NCBI GenBank assembly: GCA_016721945.1
Contig: JADKHC010000002.1
Coordinates: 195,354-259,353, forward strand
Length of the DNA stretch: 64,000 nucleotides
Origin: Verrucomicrobiota bacterium
Lineage (GTDB): Bacteria > Verrucomicrobiota > Verrucomicrobiia > Opitutales > Opitutaceae
Direction: 5' to 3'
Shown here: positions 34,984 through 44,331 of the stretch, in pieces
Numbering within the stretch: the stretch's first letter is position 1
Layout: every line of letters starts with the position of its first letter
Position numbers and translations under genes: made by a program
Notes under the pieces: model-generated
The model's input: only the letters and a program-made list of their open reading frames with translations
Told to the model about the DNA's origin: nothing
The model's database searches: none

Positions 34984-36270
34984 TTAGATCACCGTGCCGG
35001 TCGGCACGATGCCACCCTTGGGAACGACGAGCACGCCGTCGCGGATAATGACGCCGTGGGCATAAGTGCCGTCAGGTTTGCCTTCCGGCGAGAGCGTGAC
35101 GTTGTCGCCGATGCGCGCATTCTTATCGATGATCGCACCACGAATATTACAGTTGTAGCCGACGCCCAAACTAGGCCGACCACGACCATGGTTGGTGGTC
35201 ATCTGGTCATCGCTTTCATAAAAATCTGCGCCCATCATCACGACGTCTTCGAGGCGTGTGCCCTTGCGCACGAACGAGCGGATACCGACAACGCAGTGCT
35301 TGATGAACGAATCCTCGATAATCGAGCCGTCGCCCAGCACCGCATAATCGATCGCGCAGTTGTTGATTTTTGACGCTGGCAGATAGTTATCCTTCGTGTA
35401 AATCGGCGCGGCCGGTTCAAAAAAGTTGAAAGGTGGCAGTGGCTGCGCGAGCGCGAGGTTGGCATCGAAAAACGCGCGGACGGTACCGATATCTTCCCAG
35501 TAACCTTCGAAAATGTGAGCGAAGAGACGCTTTTTACCGAGGAGGCCAGGGATGATTTCTTTGCCGAAATCGGTCATCTTGTTATCGAGCGCATCGGCGA
35601 GTGCGGTGCGGTTGAAAACATAAATACCCATCGAAGCGAGGCAGTGCTTCTCGTCATGCGAGCTCTTCAGCGTAGCCTCAAGCGCAGGACTGAGCGTCAA
35701 ACTGTTGATCACCGAAGGATCTTTCGGCTTTTCGACAAATTGCGCGATCGAGAGATCGTCCGCCACACGCATCAACCCAAGGCCTTCAACCTTCGACACC
35801 GGGAAAGGTATGGCCGCGATGGTGACATCGGCGTTGGTGGCGATGTGCTGCTCAACGATTTTCTGGTAATCCATCCGGTAGAGCTGATCGCCCGAGAGGA
35901 TGAGTACGAGGTCGTGCGGGAAGCTGCGGAAATGTTGGAGATTCCGACGTACCGCATCAGCAGTGCCTTGGTACCAATCGGCGCTCTTTTCGGTCTGCTC
36001 AGCAGAAAGAATATCAACAAAGCCGCCGCCAAACGGATCGAAGTGATAAACACTTTGAATATGACGATGCAGCGACGCGGTGTGAAACTGCGTCAGCAAA
36101 AAGATGCGATTGATATCGGAGTTGATACAGTTGCTGATCGGAATATCGACGAGTCGATACTTGCCCGCGAGAGGTACAGCAGGTTTACAGCGTTCCATCG
36201 TAAGGGGATAGAGACGCGTGCCGCGACCACCACCCATTACAACTGCGAGAACTTTCTTCCCGATAGACAT
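34984..36270 (-). CDS. glgC: Glucose-1-phosphate adenylyltransferase
   Basis: A 428-residue enzyme making ADP-glucose for glycogen. The N-terminal nucleotidyltransferase motif is VMGGGRGTRLYPLTMERCKP. LILSGDQLYRMDYQKI and FVEKPKDPSV carry substrate-binding residues. The C-terminal left-handed beta-helix (hexapeptide repeats, for example GDGSIIEDSFIKHCVVG) is complete. It is divergent from glmS with a 96-base gap. No other glycogen genes lie nearby. Confidence 0.95.
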   Translation of the reverse strand: MSIGKKVLAVVMGGGRGTRLYPLTMERCKPAVPLAGKYRLVDIPISNCINSDINRIFLLTQFHTASLHRHIQSVYHFDPFGGGFVDILSAEQTEKSADWYQGTADAVRRNLQHFRSFPHDLVLILSGDQLYRMDYQKIVEQHIATNADVTIAAIPFPVSKVEGLGLMRVADDLSIAQFVEKPKDPSVINSLTLSPALEATLKSSHDEKHCLASMGIYVFNRTALADALDNKMTDFGKEIIPGLLGKKRLFAHIFEGYWEDIGTVRAFFDANLALAQPLPPFNFFEPAAPIYTKDNYLPASKINNCAIDYAVLGDGSIIEDSFIKHCVVGIRSFVRKGTRLEDVVMMGADFYESDDQMTTNHGRGRPSLGVGYNCNIRGAIIDKNARIGDNVTLSPEGKPDGTYAHGVIIRDGVLVVPKGGIVPTGTVI

Positions 36271-36366
36271 AAATTAATTGAGGAGGAGTTTGGAGTAAAA
36301 GACCTTGCTACACTTTCGGCACAGCCCGTAATTTCGCCAGCCAAAAGAAACAAATAATCTATCTCT

Positions 36367-38216
36367 ATGTGCGGAATTGTTGGTTACGTCGGTAAACAAA
36401 AAGCATCAGCCATCATCCTCGAGGGGTTGAAGCGCTTGGAATATCGCGGCTACGATTCTTCTGGCGTGGCAGTATTGCAGGGCAACCGCATCGACGTGGC
36501 GAAAAAAGTCGGGCGCGTTGACAACCTCTCGAAAGAAGCCGCCCGCCACAATTTCACCGGCACGACTGGGATCGGCCATACGCGCTGGGCCACACACGGC
36601 GGCGTGACTGACGCCAACGCGCATCCGCACCTCAGCAGCGATAGCAAGTTCGCGATCATCCACAACGGCGTGATCGAGAATTACAACAGCATCAAAAAAT
36701 TTCTCCTCACCAAAGGCTACGCGTTCGCCTCGGAGACCGACACCGAGGCTCTCGTCAACCTGATCGCTTATCACTACGCGAAGGAAACAGACGACACCGA
36801 CAAAAACCGTTTCCTTGAAAGCGTTCGCCGGACCCTCATGCACGTCGAGGGACCTACGGCATCGTCGTCCTCTGCGTTGACTGCCCCGGCGAAATGGTCG
36901 CCGCACGCAAAGCCTCGCCCCTGATTCTCGGTGTGGGCGATAACGAATATATTATCGCCAGCGACGTGTCAGCCCTCGTCAGCCGCACGCAAAACGTCGT
37001 CTACCTCCGCGACGGCGAGCTCCTGCATATCACGCCAACCAATTTCTCCATCATCACACAGACCGACGAAGATGTTTCTCCCGTCGTCAACCGCGTGACC
37101 TGGGACATCGAGGCTGCCGAGCTGGGCAACTACTCGCATTTCATGGAGAAGGAAATTTTCGAGCAGCCCGCCGCGCTCGAGAACTCCATGCGTGGCCGCT
37201 TCTCCGAAGACGGCAGCACTGCCCAATTCGGTGGCCTGAATATTTCCCCCGTCGAATTTCGTCAGATCGACCGTCTCTCTCTCATTGGCTGCGGTACCGC
37301 TTGGCATGCCTGTCTTGTGACCGAGCACTTGGTTGAGCGTTTCGCCCGCATCCCCGTTGAGGTCGATTACGCCTCCGAGTTCCGCTACCGCAACACCCCG
37401 CTCTACGGCAATCCGCTCTTCTTCGTCATCAGCCAGTCAGGCGAAACCATCGACACGCTGGGCGCCCTCCGCGAAGCCAAGCGCAAGGGATACAAAATTC
37501 TCGCGATCAACAACACGGTCGGCTCCAGCATCGCCCGCGAAGCCGATGGAGGCATTTACCAACACGTCGGCCCAGAAATCGGCGTCGCCTCGACGAAGGC
37601 CTTCACCTCGCAGCTTCTGATCGGCTCCATGATCGCGCTCTATCTCGCACGTATGCGCGACATGAGTTTTACCGATGGCGTCGAGTACGTCAAAGCCCTC
37701 AAAGGCGCGCCCGATCTCGTCCGCAAAGCCCTTGAGCAGGCACCGCACATCCGCGAAATCGCCAAGCGCTACTCGAAGTACAACGACATGTTGTTCCTCG
37801 GGCGCCTCTCGCTCTTCCCCGTCGCCCTCGAAGGTGCGCTGAAGTTGAAAGAAATTTCCTACATCCACGCCGAGGGTTATCCCGCCGCCGAGATGAAACA
37901 CGGCCCGATCGCGCTGATCAGCGAACAATGTCCGTCCGTGTTCTTCGCGCCCAAGGGCGAAATTTTCAACAAACTCGTCTCCTCGATTCAGGAAATCAAA
38001 GCCCGCAAGGGAAAGACCATCGTCATCACGACCGAGGGTTGCGAATTCCCGGCCGGCCTCGTCGATGAGATCATCTATATCCCCGATTGCCACGAAGCCG
38101 TGCTGCCCATCGTCGCAACTATACCGGTGCAATTGTTGAGTTACTATATGGCTGTGGAACGTGGTTGCGATGTCGACAAACCCCGCAATCTCGCCAAATC
38201 GGTAACGGTCGAGTAA
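36367..38216 (+). CDS. glmS: Glutamine-fructose-6-phosphate aminotransferase GlmS, interrupted by a one-base frameshift
   Basis: The first frame (36367-36924) encodes the Gln amidotransferase domain starting MCGIVGYVGKQKASAII, with nucleophile Cys2 and RWATHGGVTDANAHPH. The second frame (ATG at 36894, to 38216) encodes both SIS sugar-isomerase domains (SLIGCGTAWHACL, SQSGETIDTLGALREAK, and a C-terminus ending LAKSVTVE). After HVEG the second frame still reads TYGIVVLCVDCPGE upstream of its ATG, which is conserved GlmS sequence. A single base is therefore missing in the GGG at 36849-36851. GlmS is normally essential, so a sequence error is more likely than a true pseudogene. trpE follows by 16 bases. 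Confidence 0.9.
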
Positions 38217-38232
38217 CCACTCGGCGGATACC

Positions 38233-39717
38233 ATGAACATCTTTCCTTCACGCGAAGCCTTTCTCCAACTCTGCGAGCAGGGCAACGTCATACCGGTCTA
38301 CACCGATTTGATGGCGGACTTCGAGACGCCCGTCTCGGCCTACGCCAAGCTAAAGGAAAGCGGTCCGTCTTACCTGCTCGAATCCGTCGAAGGCGGCGAA
38401 AATCTCTCGCGCTACAGCTTCATCGGCTGCCGCCCTCGCAAAATTTTCGCCTGCGGTCCTCAAACCACCGAAATCCGTCAGCCGAACCAGCCAACACAGA
38501 CAGTCCCGACGCCAGCCGATCCTCTCACGCTGATCGAGGCCGAGATGAAACCATTCAAGCCGGTGAACATCCCCGGCCTGCCCCGCTTCATCGGCGGAGC
38601 CGTCGGTTTTATCGGCTACGAATACGTCACCCGCATCGAGCCCACCGTTCCTGCCGCGAAAAAGGACGATGTTGGCCTGCCCTTGATCTATTTCATGATC
38701 ACGGATTCGCAGCTGATCTTCGATCGCGCGAAACAAACGCTCCGCCTCTGCGTCAACGCCCATGTGAAAGGCGACGCCTCTGCTGCCTACGATGCAGCCG
38801 TAGCCGAACTCGAACACCTCTTCAGTCTGCTCAGCCGCTCCAGCGAACTCGCGCCCGCGCCACTCATCGAACCAGGCAAAATCGTCGTTCCGCCGGGCAA
38901 TTTCACGCAGCCCGCATTCGAAGCCGCCGTCGAATCCACGAAGGAATATATCCGCTCCGGCGACATCATTCAGGTCGTGCCTTCACAACGCTTCACCCGT
39001 GCCTTCGACAAGTCGCCACTCGATCTCTATCGCGCCCTTCGCACGGTCAATCCGTCGCCGTACATGTTCATTCTCGATACCGGCGATTACGCCATCGTCG
39101 GAGCCTCGCCCGAGGTCCACGTTCGCCTAACCGACGGCTTGGTGGAAATCCGCCCGATCGCCGGAACGCGCAAACGCGGCGTGACCCACGCCGAGGACGT
39201 CGCTCTGGAAAAAGAACTTCTCGCCGATCAAAAAGAACTCGCCGAGCACCTCATGCTCGTGGATCTCGCCCGCAACGATATTGGGCGTGTCTGCAAGTTC
39301 GGCTCCGTCACCGTGCCCGAGATGATGATCATCGAGCGCTACTCGCACGTGATGCACATCGTTTCCCAGGTCGAAGGCCAGATCACTGCCGACAAGACAG
39401 CCTACGATCTCATGCGCGCCACGTTCCCCGCCGGAACCGTTTCAGGCGCACCAAAAATTCGCGCGATGCAGATCATTGCCGAAAAAGAGCCCAGCCAACG
39501 CGGCTGTTACGCCGGCGCGCTCGGTTATTTTGGCTACGACGGCAATCTCGACTCCTGCATCATGCTCCGCACCGCTCTCCTGAAAGATGGTAAAATCCAC
39601 ATTCAGGCCGGCGCTGGCATCGTCGCCGACTCCGTACCCGCCGCCGAGTATCAGGAAACGGTCAGTAAAGCCTCTGCGCTTTTCAAAGCCGTCGCCATCG
39701 CCGAGCGGTTTGTCTAA
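38233..39717 (+). CDS. trpE: Anthranilate synthase component I
   Basis: A 494-residue chorismate-utilising enzyme making anthranilate with the TrpG amidotransferase. N-terminal feedback segment: SGPSYLLESVEGGENLSRYSFIG-type region (LLES motif of Trp binding). Catalytic part: QVVPSQRFTRAF, ASPEVHVRL, RPIAGTRKRG, DLARNDIGRV and GTVSGAPKIRAMQIIAEKEP, followed by GYFGYDGNLDSCIMLRTALL. It is placed just after glmS, probably in the same transcript; trpD is 9 kb away. No trpG is seen in the window. Confidence 0.95.
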   Translation: MNIFPSREAFLQLCEQGNVIPVYTDLMADFETPVSAYAKLKESGPSYLLESVEGGENLSRYSFIGCRPRKIFACGPQTTEIRQPNQPTQTVPTPADPLTLIEAEMKPFKPVNIPGLPRFIGGAVGFIGYEYVTRIEPTVPAAKKDDVGLPLIYFMITDSQLIFDRAKQTLRLCVNAHVKGDASAAYDAAVAELEHLFSLLSRSSELAPAPLIEPGKIVVPPGNFTQPAFEAAVESTKEYIRSGDIIQVVPSQRFTRAFDKSPLDLYRALRTVNPSPYMFILDTGDYAIVGASPEVHVRLTDGLVEIRPIAGTRKRGVTHAEDVALEKELLADQKELAEHLMLVDLARNDIGRVCKFGSVTVPEMMIIERYSHVMHIVSQVEGQITADKTAYDLMRATFPAGTVSGAPKIRAMQIIAEKEPSQRGCYAGALGYFGYDGNLDSCIMLRTALLKDGKIHIQAGAGIVADSVPAAEYQETVSKASALFKAVAIAERFV

Positions 39718-40099
39718 ACGTTTTTAACGACGGATTTCGAGCCAGCTCAGGTGGTCTGATTTGAGGCCTATTTCAGCCTTAATAAGGCATATAAGTCTTG
39801 TTGAGTTGGCCGCTTTTTCGGAGCGCTCCCGCTCAAAAGCCGTCTCCTTTTCACGCCTACACCAAGTAGGCTATCTATTGTAAAACGCACATACTGTGCG
39901 GCATTCATAAGAATTATAGTCCGCTGTGCACCACCTAGTCGCAAACTAATAACCTAGATTAGATAAATTTTCGCGTGGCCCTTGACGCTTTGCGGGGTTA
40001 GACATTTGGAACGATCACCGCTGTGTGAGGTCACCACCAAAACACTCCGGCTTCGTTCACATCAGTTCGCAGTGGAAACACTCAACAAGGAAAGAAGTC
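39718..40099. other. 382-base intergenic region upstream of the sigma factor gene
   Basis: No gene is seen. It contains AT-rich segments and a TTGACG (39982-39987) about 115 bases before the rpoD-type ATG, which could be a -35 element. A convincing -10 at 17 bases is not visible (TTTGGA). No repeat of the window's families is recognised here. Confidence 0.4.
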
Positions 40100-41179
40100 A
40101 TGGCTACGCAGACGAAATCACAGCGCAAATTCGGATCAGCAAACGAGGTCGACTCGAATGAGTCCTCAGCCCCGGTCGCGGTAATATTGTCCACACCGCT
40201 CGACGCCCCGCCTTCGTTTCTCGAGAAAAACGAACCTGCGCCGCGCGAAGATGCGGCTCCGATGGAACGCAGCAACCTGCAACTTTACCTCCAGGAGATC
40301 GGCAAAACCGCGCTCCTCACACCCAAAGAGGAAGTCCAACTCGCCCGCCGTATTCGAAAAGGAGATAAGGCCGCCCGCGATCACATGATCTCGGCCAACC
40401 TCCGCCTCGTCGTGAAAATCGCGCACGATTACAAAGACTTTGGCCTCCCGCTCCTCGATCTCATCAGCGAAGGAAACATCGGCCTGATCAAAGCCGTCGA
40501 ACGTTTCGACCCGCGCAAGGGCGGCAAGCTCAGCACCTACGCCGCCTGGTGGATCAAGCAATCGATCAAGCGCGCTCTCGCCAACCAGAGCAAAACCATC
40601 CGCCTGCCCGTCCATCTCGTCGACAAAATCTCGAAGATGCGCCGCACCGCGATGGCGCTCACCGAAGAACTCGGCCGCGAGCCCACGGACGAAGAGTTGG
40701 CCATGGAGTTGCAGATCCCGACCAATAAAGTCGCGCATCTAAAATCTGTCAGCGTACGCCCGACTTCGCTCGATGCGCCCATCGGTGAAGACGGCGACTC
40801 GTCCACCTTCGGCGAAATCGTCGGCGACGAAAATGCCGTCAGTCCCTTCGAATCTCTACGCGAGCGCAGCCTCAACTCCGATCTCAAGTCGATGGTCGAT
40901 TCGCTTGAGCCACGCGAAGCTGAGATCATCCGACTCCGCTTCGGCCTCGAAGGCGCGAACGAACTGACCCTCGAAGAAGTTGGCCGCAAATTCAAAGTCA
41001 CCCGCGAACGCGTCCGCCAGCTTCAGAACATCGCGCTTTCTAAAATCCGGAAAGCGATGTCGAAAAACGAAACCCAGCGCTCCCTCGAAGAAATCGGCGA
41101 GGAAGACCGCCAACGTCAGCGCATGGAAATCATCCGCGAGTTCATCGAATCCAAATCGAGAAAATCGGATCACAACTAA
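40100..41179 (+). CDS. RNA polymerase sigma-70 factor, RpoD/SigA type
   Basis: A 359-residue protein from ATG 40100, preceded by AAGGAAAGAAG. Region 1.2 (LQLYLQEIGKTALLTPKEEV), region 2 (NLRLVVKIAHDY, DLISEGNIGLIKAVERFD, STYAAWWIKQSI), region 3 and region 4.2 (TLEEVGRKFKVTRERVRQLQ) are complete. The long acidic region 1.1 of E. coli RpoD is absent, replaced by ~60 low-complexity residues. It could be the primary (housekeeping) sigma of this lineage or a group 2 relative; sequence alone does not decide. It is a single gene with its own terminator. Confidence 0.85.
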   Translation: MATQTKSQRKFGSANEVDSNESSAPVAVILSTPLDAPPSFLEKNEPAPREDAAPMERSNLQLYLQEIGKTALLTPKEEVQLARRIRKGDKAARDHMISANLRLVVKIAHDYKDFGLPLLDLISEGNIGLIKAVERFDPRKGGKLSTYAAWWIKQSIKRALANQSKTIRLPVHLVDKISKMRRTAMALTEELGREPTDEELAMELQIPTNKVAHLKSVSVRPTSLDAPIGEDGDSSTFGEIVGDENAVSPFESLRERSLNSDLKSMVDSLEPREAEIIRLRFGLEGANELTLEEVGRKFKVTRERVRQLQNIALSKIRKAMSKNETQRSLEEIGEEDRQRQRMEIIREFIESKSRKSDHN

Positions 41180-41203
41180 TCTGAGCTCCCTCGCTCCTCT
41201 TTC

Positions 41204-41234
41204 AGCCGCCGCACGCAAGTCCGGCGGCTTTTTT
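41204..41234 (+). terminator. Intrinsic terminator after the sigma factor gene
   Basis: AGCCGCCG/CGGCGGCT stem (8 bp) with a ~10-base loop and six T, 25 bases past the stop codon. Confidence 0.85.
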
Positions 41235-41260
41235 GTCTTAGCTATAACCATGCAGTAGAG

Positions 41261-41336
41261 GGTGGAGCCCGTTGTCTCTAACGGGCTGGTTTGGGAGCGG
41301 CTTCGATCAAGCCCGATGGGGACATCGGGCTCCACC
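41261..41336. repeat. REP-like palindromic pair (GGTGGAGCCCG type)
   Basis: The left arm GGTGGAGCCCGTTGTCTCTA, continuing ACGGGCT (41261-41287), and the right arm 41310-41336 are near-perfect reverse complements. Each arm is itself a hairpin (CCCGTTGTCTCTAACGGG). The word GGTGGAGCCCGTTGTC also occurs at 11706. The rest of the 41235-41559 gap shows nothing recognisable. Confidence 0.7.
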
Positions 41337-41559
41337 TTCTGCACACCGCTCCTCGCTGGAGACTATACTTCAACTGCATCATTACGGTTTAGCTATACTG
41401 TGCAAATTCCGTCAAAAGTAGAACCACCCGCCTGCACTACCCCACCGCGACGCGCGAAGTGAAACTCGCGACCGAAGAAGCCTACCGCTGAAACGGCCTT
41501 TCTGCGTCACTGAGGCGCGTCAAAGATAACGCCCCCCACCCCGGAAAACCAACGCACGC

Positions 41560-42987
41560 TCAGCCCGCGCTCTTAGCCGCAGTCACGTAGCGACCGATGA
41601 TACCGTCGAATGATCCGTTAGTAAAAAACACCACGAGGCGTGGGCGTCCCGATGGAGGCAACGTCGCCGAACACAGACTTTGCAGCAAAGCTTCATTCGA
41701 ACCGAACGCCTGAGCTAAACAACCCTGCGTATTCAAATGCTGGGCGACCGCTTCCGAGTCGAACCGCTCGCTTGCGGCAAGCTTCTCGCCACGGTTGACG
41801 GCTCCGAGATAGACCTCGTCGGCATGGGCCAGTGCGCGAGCGAAACCGCTTTGCAGCGTGCTTGTGCGCGCTGTGTTGCTGCGCGGTTCGAAGACCGCCG
41901 TGAGCACCGCGTCTTTGAAGCGCGCACGAAACGAACTCAGCGTCTCCGCCAACGCCGTAGGATGATGACCGAAATCCTCGATGACTTTGAGCGCCGGGGT
42001 ATCCATCAGGATTTCCTGGCGACGCTTTACACCACGAAAACGGTTAAGCGCATCGAGCTTGAGCGAAGTTGGGTTTTCGGGGTTGAAGGCCAGCGCCGCC
42101 GCGGTCGCCGCCATCGCCGCGTTGCGTGCGTTGAATAAACCGTTCTGCGCCCAATGCACGCTCGCCCACGGTTGGCCCTTCCACCACAGCGTGAAAACTG
42201 CGCCCGAAGCTTCTTCAACAAAATTGCCGATGCGCACATCGTTGTGCTCGCCCGTGCCAACCCGCAGCACGCGCGTCCACGGAATCGCACTGAACGCGCG
42301 CAGGTTTTCGTCGTCGCCATTCAACACGATCCAGCCGTTGCGCGGCACGATGCGCGTCAGGTGGTTGAAGGTGCGCTGCACATCCGAGAGATCGCGAAAA
42401 ATATCGGCATGATCAAATTCAAGGTTGTTCAACACTGCGATGTGCGGCGCGTAGTGGATGAATTTGCTGCGCTTGTCGAAAAACGCGCTGTCGTATTCGT
42501 CGCCCTCGATCACAAACGGATCGCTCAACGTGCCGAGGTGATTTCCGACCGGCGGATCCTGCGGCACGCCACCGATGAGAAAACCGGGATCGCGACCGTT
42601 TTCGCGGAGGAGAAACGCCGCCATCGAAGTCGTGGTCGTTTTGCCATGTGTACCGCAGATGACGATGTTGCGCCGCTTCTTCAGCACCGTGTCGTGAAGC
42701 AAGGCGGGCAACGAAGTGAACGGTACGGCCCGCGTGTCGAGCAGCCACTCGACCTCGGGATTGCCACGCGCCATGGCATTGCCGATAACGACTAGGTCGG
42801 GTGCAAGCGCTTGCAGGCGCGCGGTATCGTAGCCCTCGTGAAGCGTGATACCGGCCCGGGCCAGCACGTCACTCATTGGTGGATACACGCCACTATCCGC
42901 GCCCATCACCTCGTGCCCGGCCGCGCGCGCAAGCAGTGCCGCGTTGCCCATGGCAGTTCCACAAATACCCATGAAGTAGATTTTCAT
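41560..42987 (-). CDS. mpl: UDP-N-acetylmuramate:L-alanyl-gamma-D-glutamyl-meso-diaminopimelate ligase
   Basis: A 475-residue Mur-ligase family enzyme that reattaches recycled murein tripeptide to UDP-MurNAc. The N-terminus MKIYFMGICGTAMGNAALLA is the Mpl form (HIxGICGTxMG-like). The ATP-binding loop is VICGTHGKTTTTSMAAFLLR. VIEGDEYDSAFFDKRSKFIH with LNNLEFDHADIF distinguishes Mpl from MurC. RQEILMDTPALKVIEDFGHH lies in the C-terminal domain. It is transcribed alone, with REP repeats downstream. Confidence 0.92.
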   Translation of the reverse strand: MKIYFMGICGTAMGNAALLARAAGHEVMGADSGVYPPMSDVLARAGITLHEGYDTARLQALAPDLVVIGNAMARGNPEVEWLLDTRAVPFTSLPALLHDTVLKKRRNIVICGTHGKTTTTSMAAFLLRENGRDPGFLIGGVPQDPPVGNHLGTLSDPFVIEGDEYDSAFFDKRSKFIHYAPHIAVLNNLEFDHADIFRDLSDVQRTFNHLTRIVPRNGWIVLNGDDENLRAFSAIPWTRVLRVGTGEHNDVRIGNFVEEASGAVFTLWWKGQPWASVHWAQNGLFNARNAAMAATAAALAFNPENPTSLKLDALNRFRGVKRRQEILMDTPALKVIEDFGHHPTALAETLSSFRARFKDAVLTAVFEPRSNTARTSTLQSGFARALAHADEVYLGAVNRGEKLAASERFDSEAVAQHLNTQGCLAQAFGSNEALLQSLCSATLPPSGRPRLVVFFTNGSFDGIIGRYVTAAKSAG

Positions 42988-43220
42988 TTCACGTCAAAGT
43001 CGCAGTTTTTCCTGCAACGAACAGCCTGCTAGTCCAACGGGTTCGCACAAGCCGGATTTCTAATCAGGTTGGAGTAAGCGAAGTGCCTCGATACAAACAC
43101 CGGGGAATTTACGGACCGCATAGGGCCGTTTTCACGATGCAATCTCAGTCTACACGATGGAGGCAGTCCCCCCCTCGACGCCCACGTTACAAATTAAGTG
43201 GCAGGCTAAACTTTCGTGAC

Positions 43221-44210
43221 TCACCCGAAGGCGTTTTTCCTGAGTCCGCGAAGGGCGGTGAGGCCGCCCCAGTCGGTGATGGGGGCGAGAGGACGTGGGG
43301 CGGTACGCTCGCGAGCGCCGTGCCGTTCACGATACGCGGCGAGGTGGGTTTCGACGAAGGCTTGCGAGCCCAACACGGCACCATCGGTAAAGTAGCGTAC
43401 GCGGCAGCGCAGTACGGTGGCGAGCGGGAGCCGGCCTTTTTGTTTCAGGACTTTCTCGAAGGCAGCGGGGGCAATGGCTTGGGCGTTTTGCTTGGTTGTC
43501 GTTCCAGTGCCGAAGAGGGCTTCGCGGTGGGCGGCATGGGCGTCGGCCCAGGTAGTACTGGGGCCGTGGATCGCGCAGAGACCGGCGCGAGCGGTTTTGT
43601 TACCAGCAACGGCCTCGCCGTAGCCGCAGAAGCGGTAGTCTTTTGGGTCTTGAACGAGTCCAGCGCGCACACAGTTGAGGTCGATGTAGAGCGCGATGGT
43701 TTGGATGGCTCTGGTTTGTGGTTCGATCAGGACGGATTTGAAGCGTTCGGCAAAGAGAGCGCCGTAGCGGTTATGGGATTTGTTGAACCAGGTGGCGAAG
43801 CGTTGTTTCACCAGTTTCATGAAGGCGGAGACGTCGCCCATGAGGGCCAGTTGACGGGCGCGCCAAGTTTCGGCTTCGTGGCCGCCGGTGGCGAGCTGGG
43901 CTTTAATGACGTCGAGGCGCTCGGTCTGGTACTTGGTGGGTTTTGGGTGGAGCAGTTGGTAGCGGCGAAGGAGTTCGGCGTCGGGCGGCGCAGTCTTAAC
44001 CGGGACTTTGAGCAGGACGTGGAAGTGGTTGCTCATGATCGCGTGGGTCAAAATCTGCACGCCGCAGAAGTCGGCCACGGCCCACAGCTGCTTGCGCAAG
44101 ACTTCCCTGGCAACGTCGTCGATCACACGTTCGCCGTTCACCACGCGGGTCATGCAGTGGTAAACGGCTTCACCTATTTCAGGCTGTATTTTGATCCGGG
44201 CTAAGCGCAT
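43221..44210 (-). CDS. REP-associated tyrosine transposase (RAYT, Y1_Tnp/IS200-like)
   Basis: 329 residues. The HUH single-strand nuclease motif is IMSNHFHVLLKVP (His62, His64). The likely catalytic Tyr lies in ALYIDLNCVRAGLVQDPKDY, the segment that typifies RAYT/COG1943 proteins. The N-terminus YHCMTRVVNGERVIDDVARE is also typical. Such enzymes cleave single-stranded DNA at REP hairpins and are thought to disperse them (family knowledge). Several hairpin repeats occur in this window but not directly at its edges. TGACCTGTCCC at 44255-44265, just upstream of the gene, may be an element boundary. No second gene or obvious insertion duplication is seen. Confidence 0.85.
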   Translation of the reverse strand: MRLARIKIQPEIGEAVYHCMTRVVNGERVIDDVAREVLRKQLWAVADFCGVQILTHAIMSNHFHVLLKVPVKTAPPDAELLRRYQLLHPKPTKYQTERLDVIKAQLATGGHEAETWRARQLALMGDVSAFMKLVKQRFATWFNKSHNRYGALFAERFKSVLIEPQTRAIQTIALYIDLNCVRAGLVQDPKDYRFCGYGEAVAGNKTARAGLCAIHGPSTTWADAHAAHREALFGTGTTTKQNAQAIAPAAFEKVLKQKGRLPLATVLRCRVRYFTDGAVLGSQAFVETHLAAYRERHGARERTAPRPLAPITDWGGLTALRGLRKNAFG

Positions 44211-44331
44211 GGAAGAAATTCAATCAGACAACATGTCTTACGTCTAATTGTTTTTGACCTGTCCCTTGTGGCGAAGCCCTTCGCTATTTCCCGCTTTCCT
44301 GCCCTGCCGATTGTGCTCTTACTGCTCGGCG

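Noticed and set aside
36271..36366. glmS ribozyme upstream of glmS
   Set aside because: The gap is only 96 bases and shows no ribozyme-like core; such ribozymes are chiefly Firmicutes.
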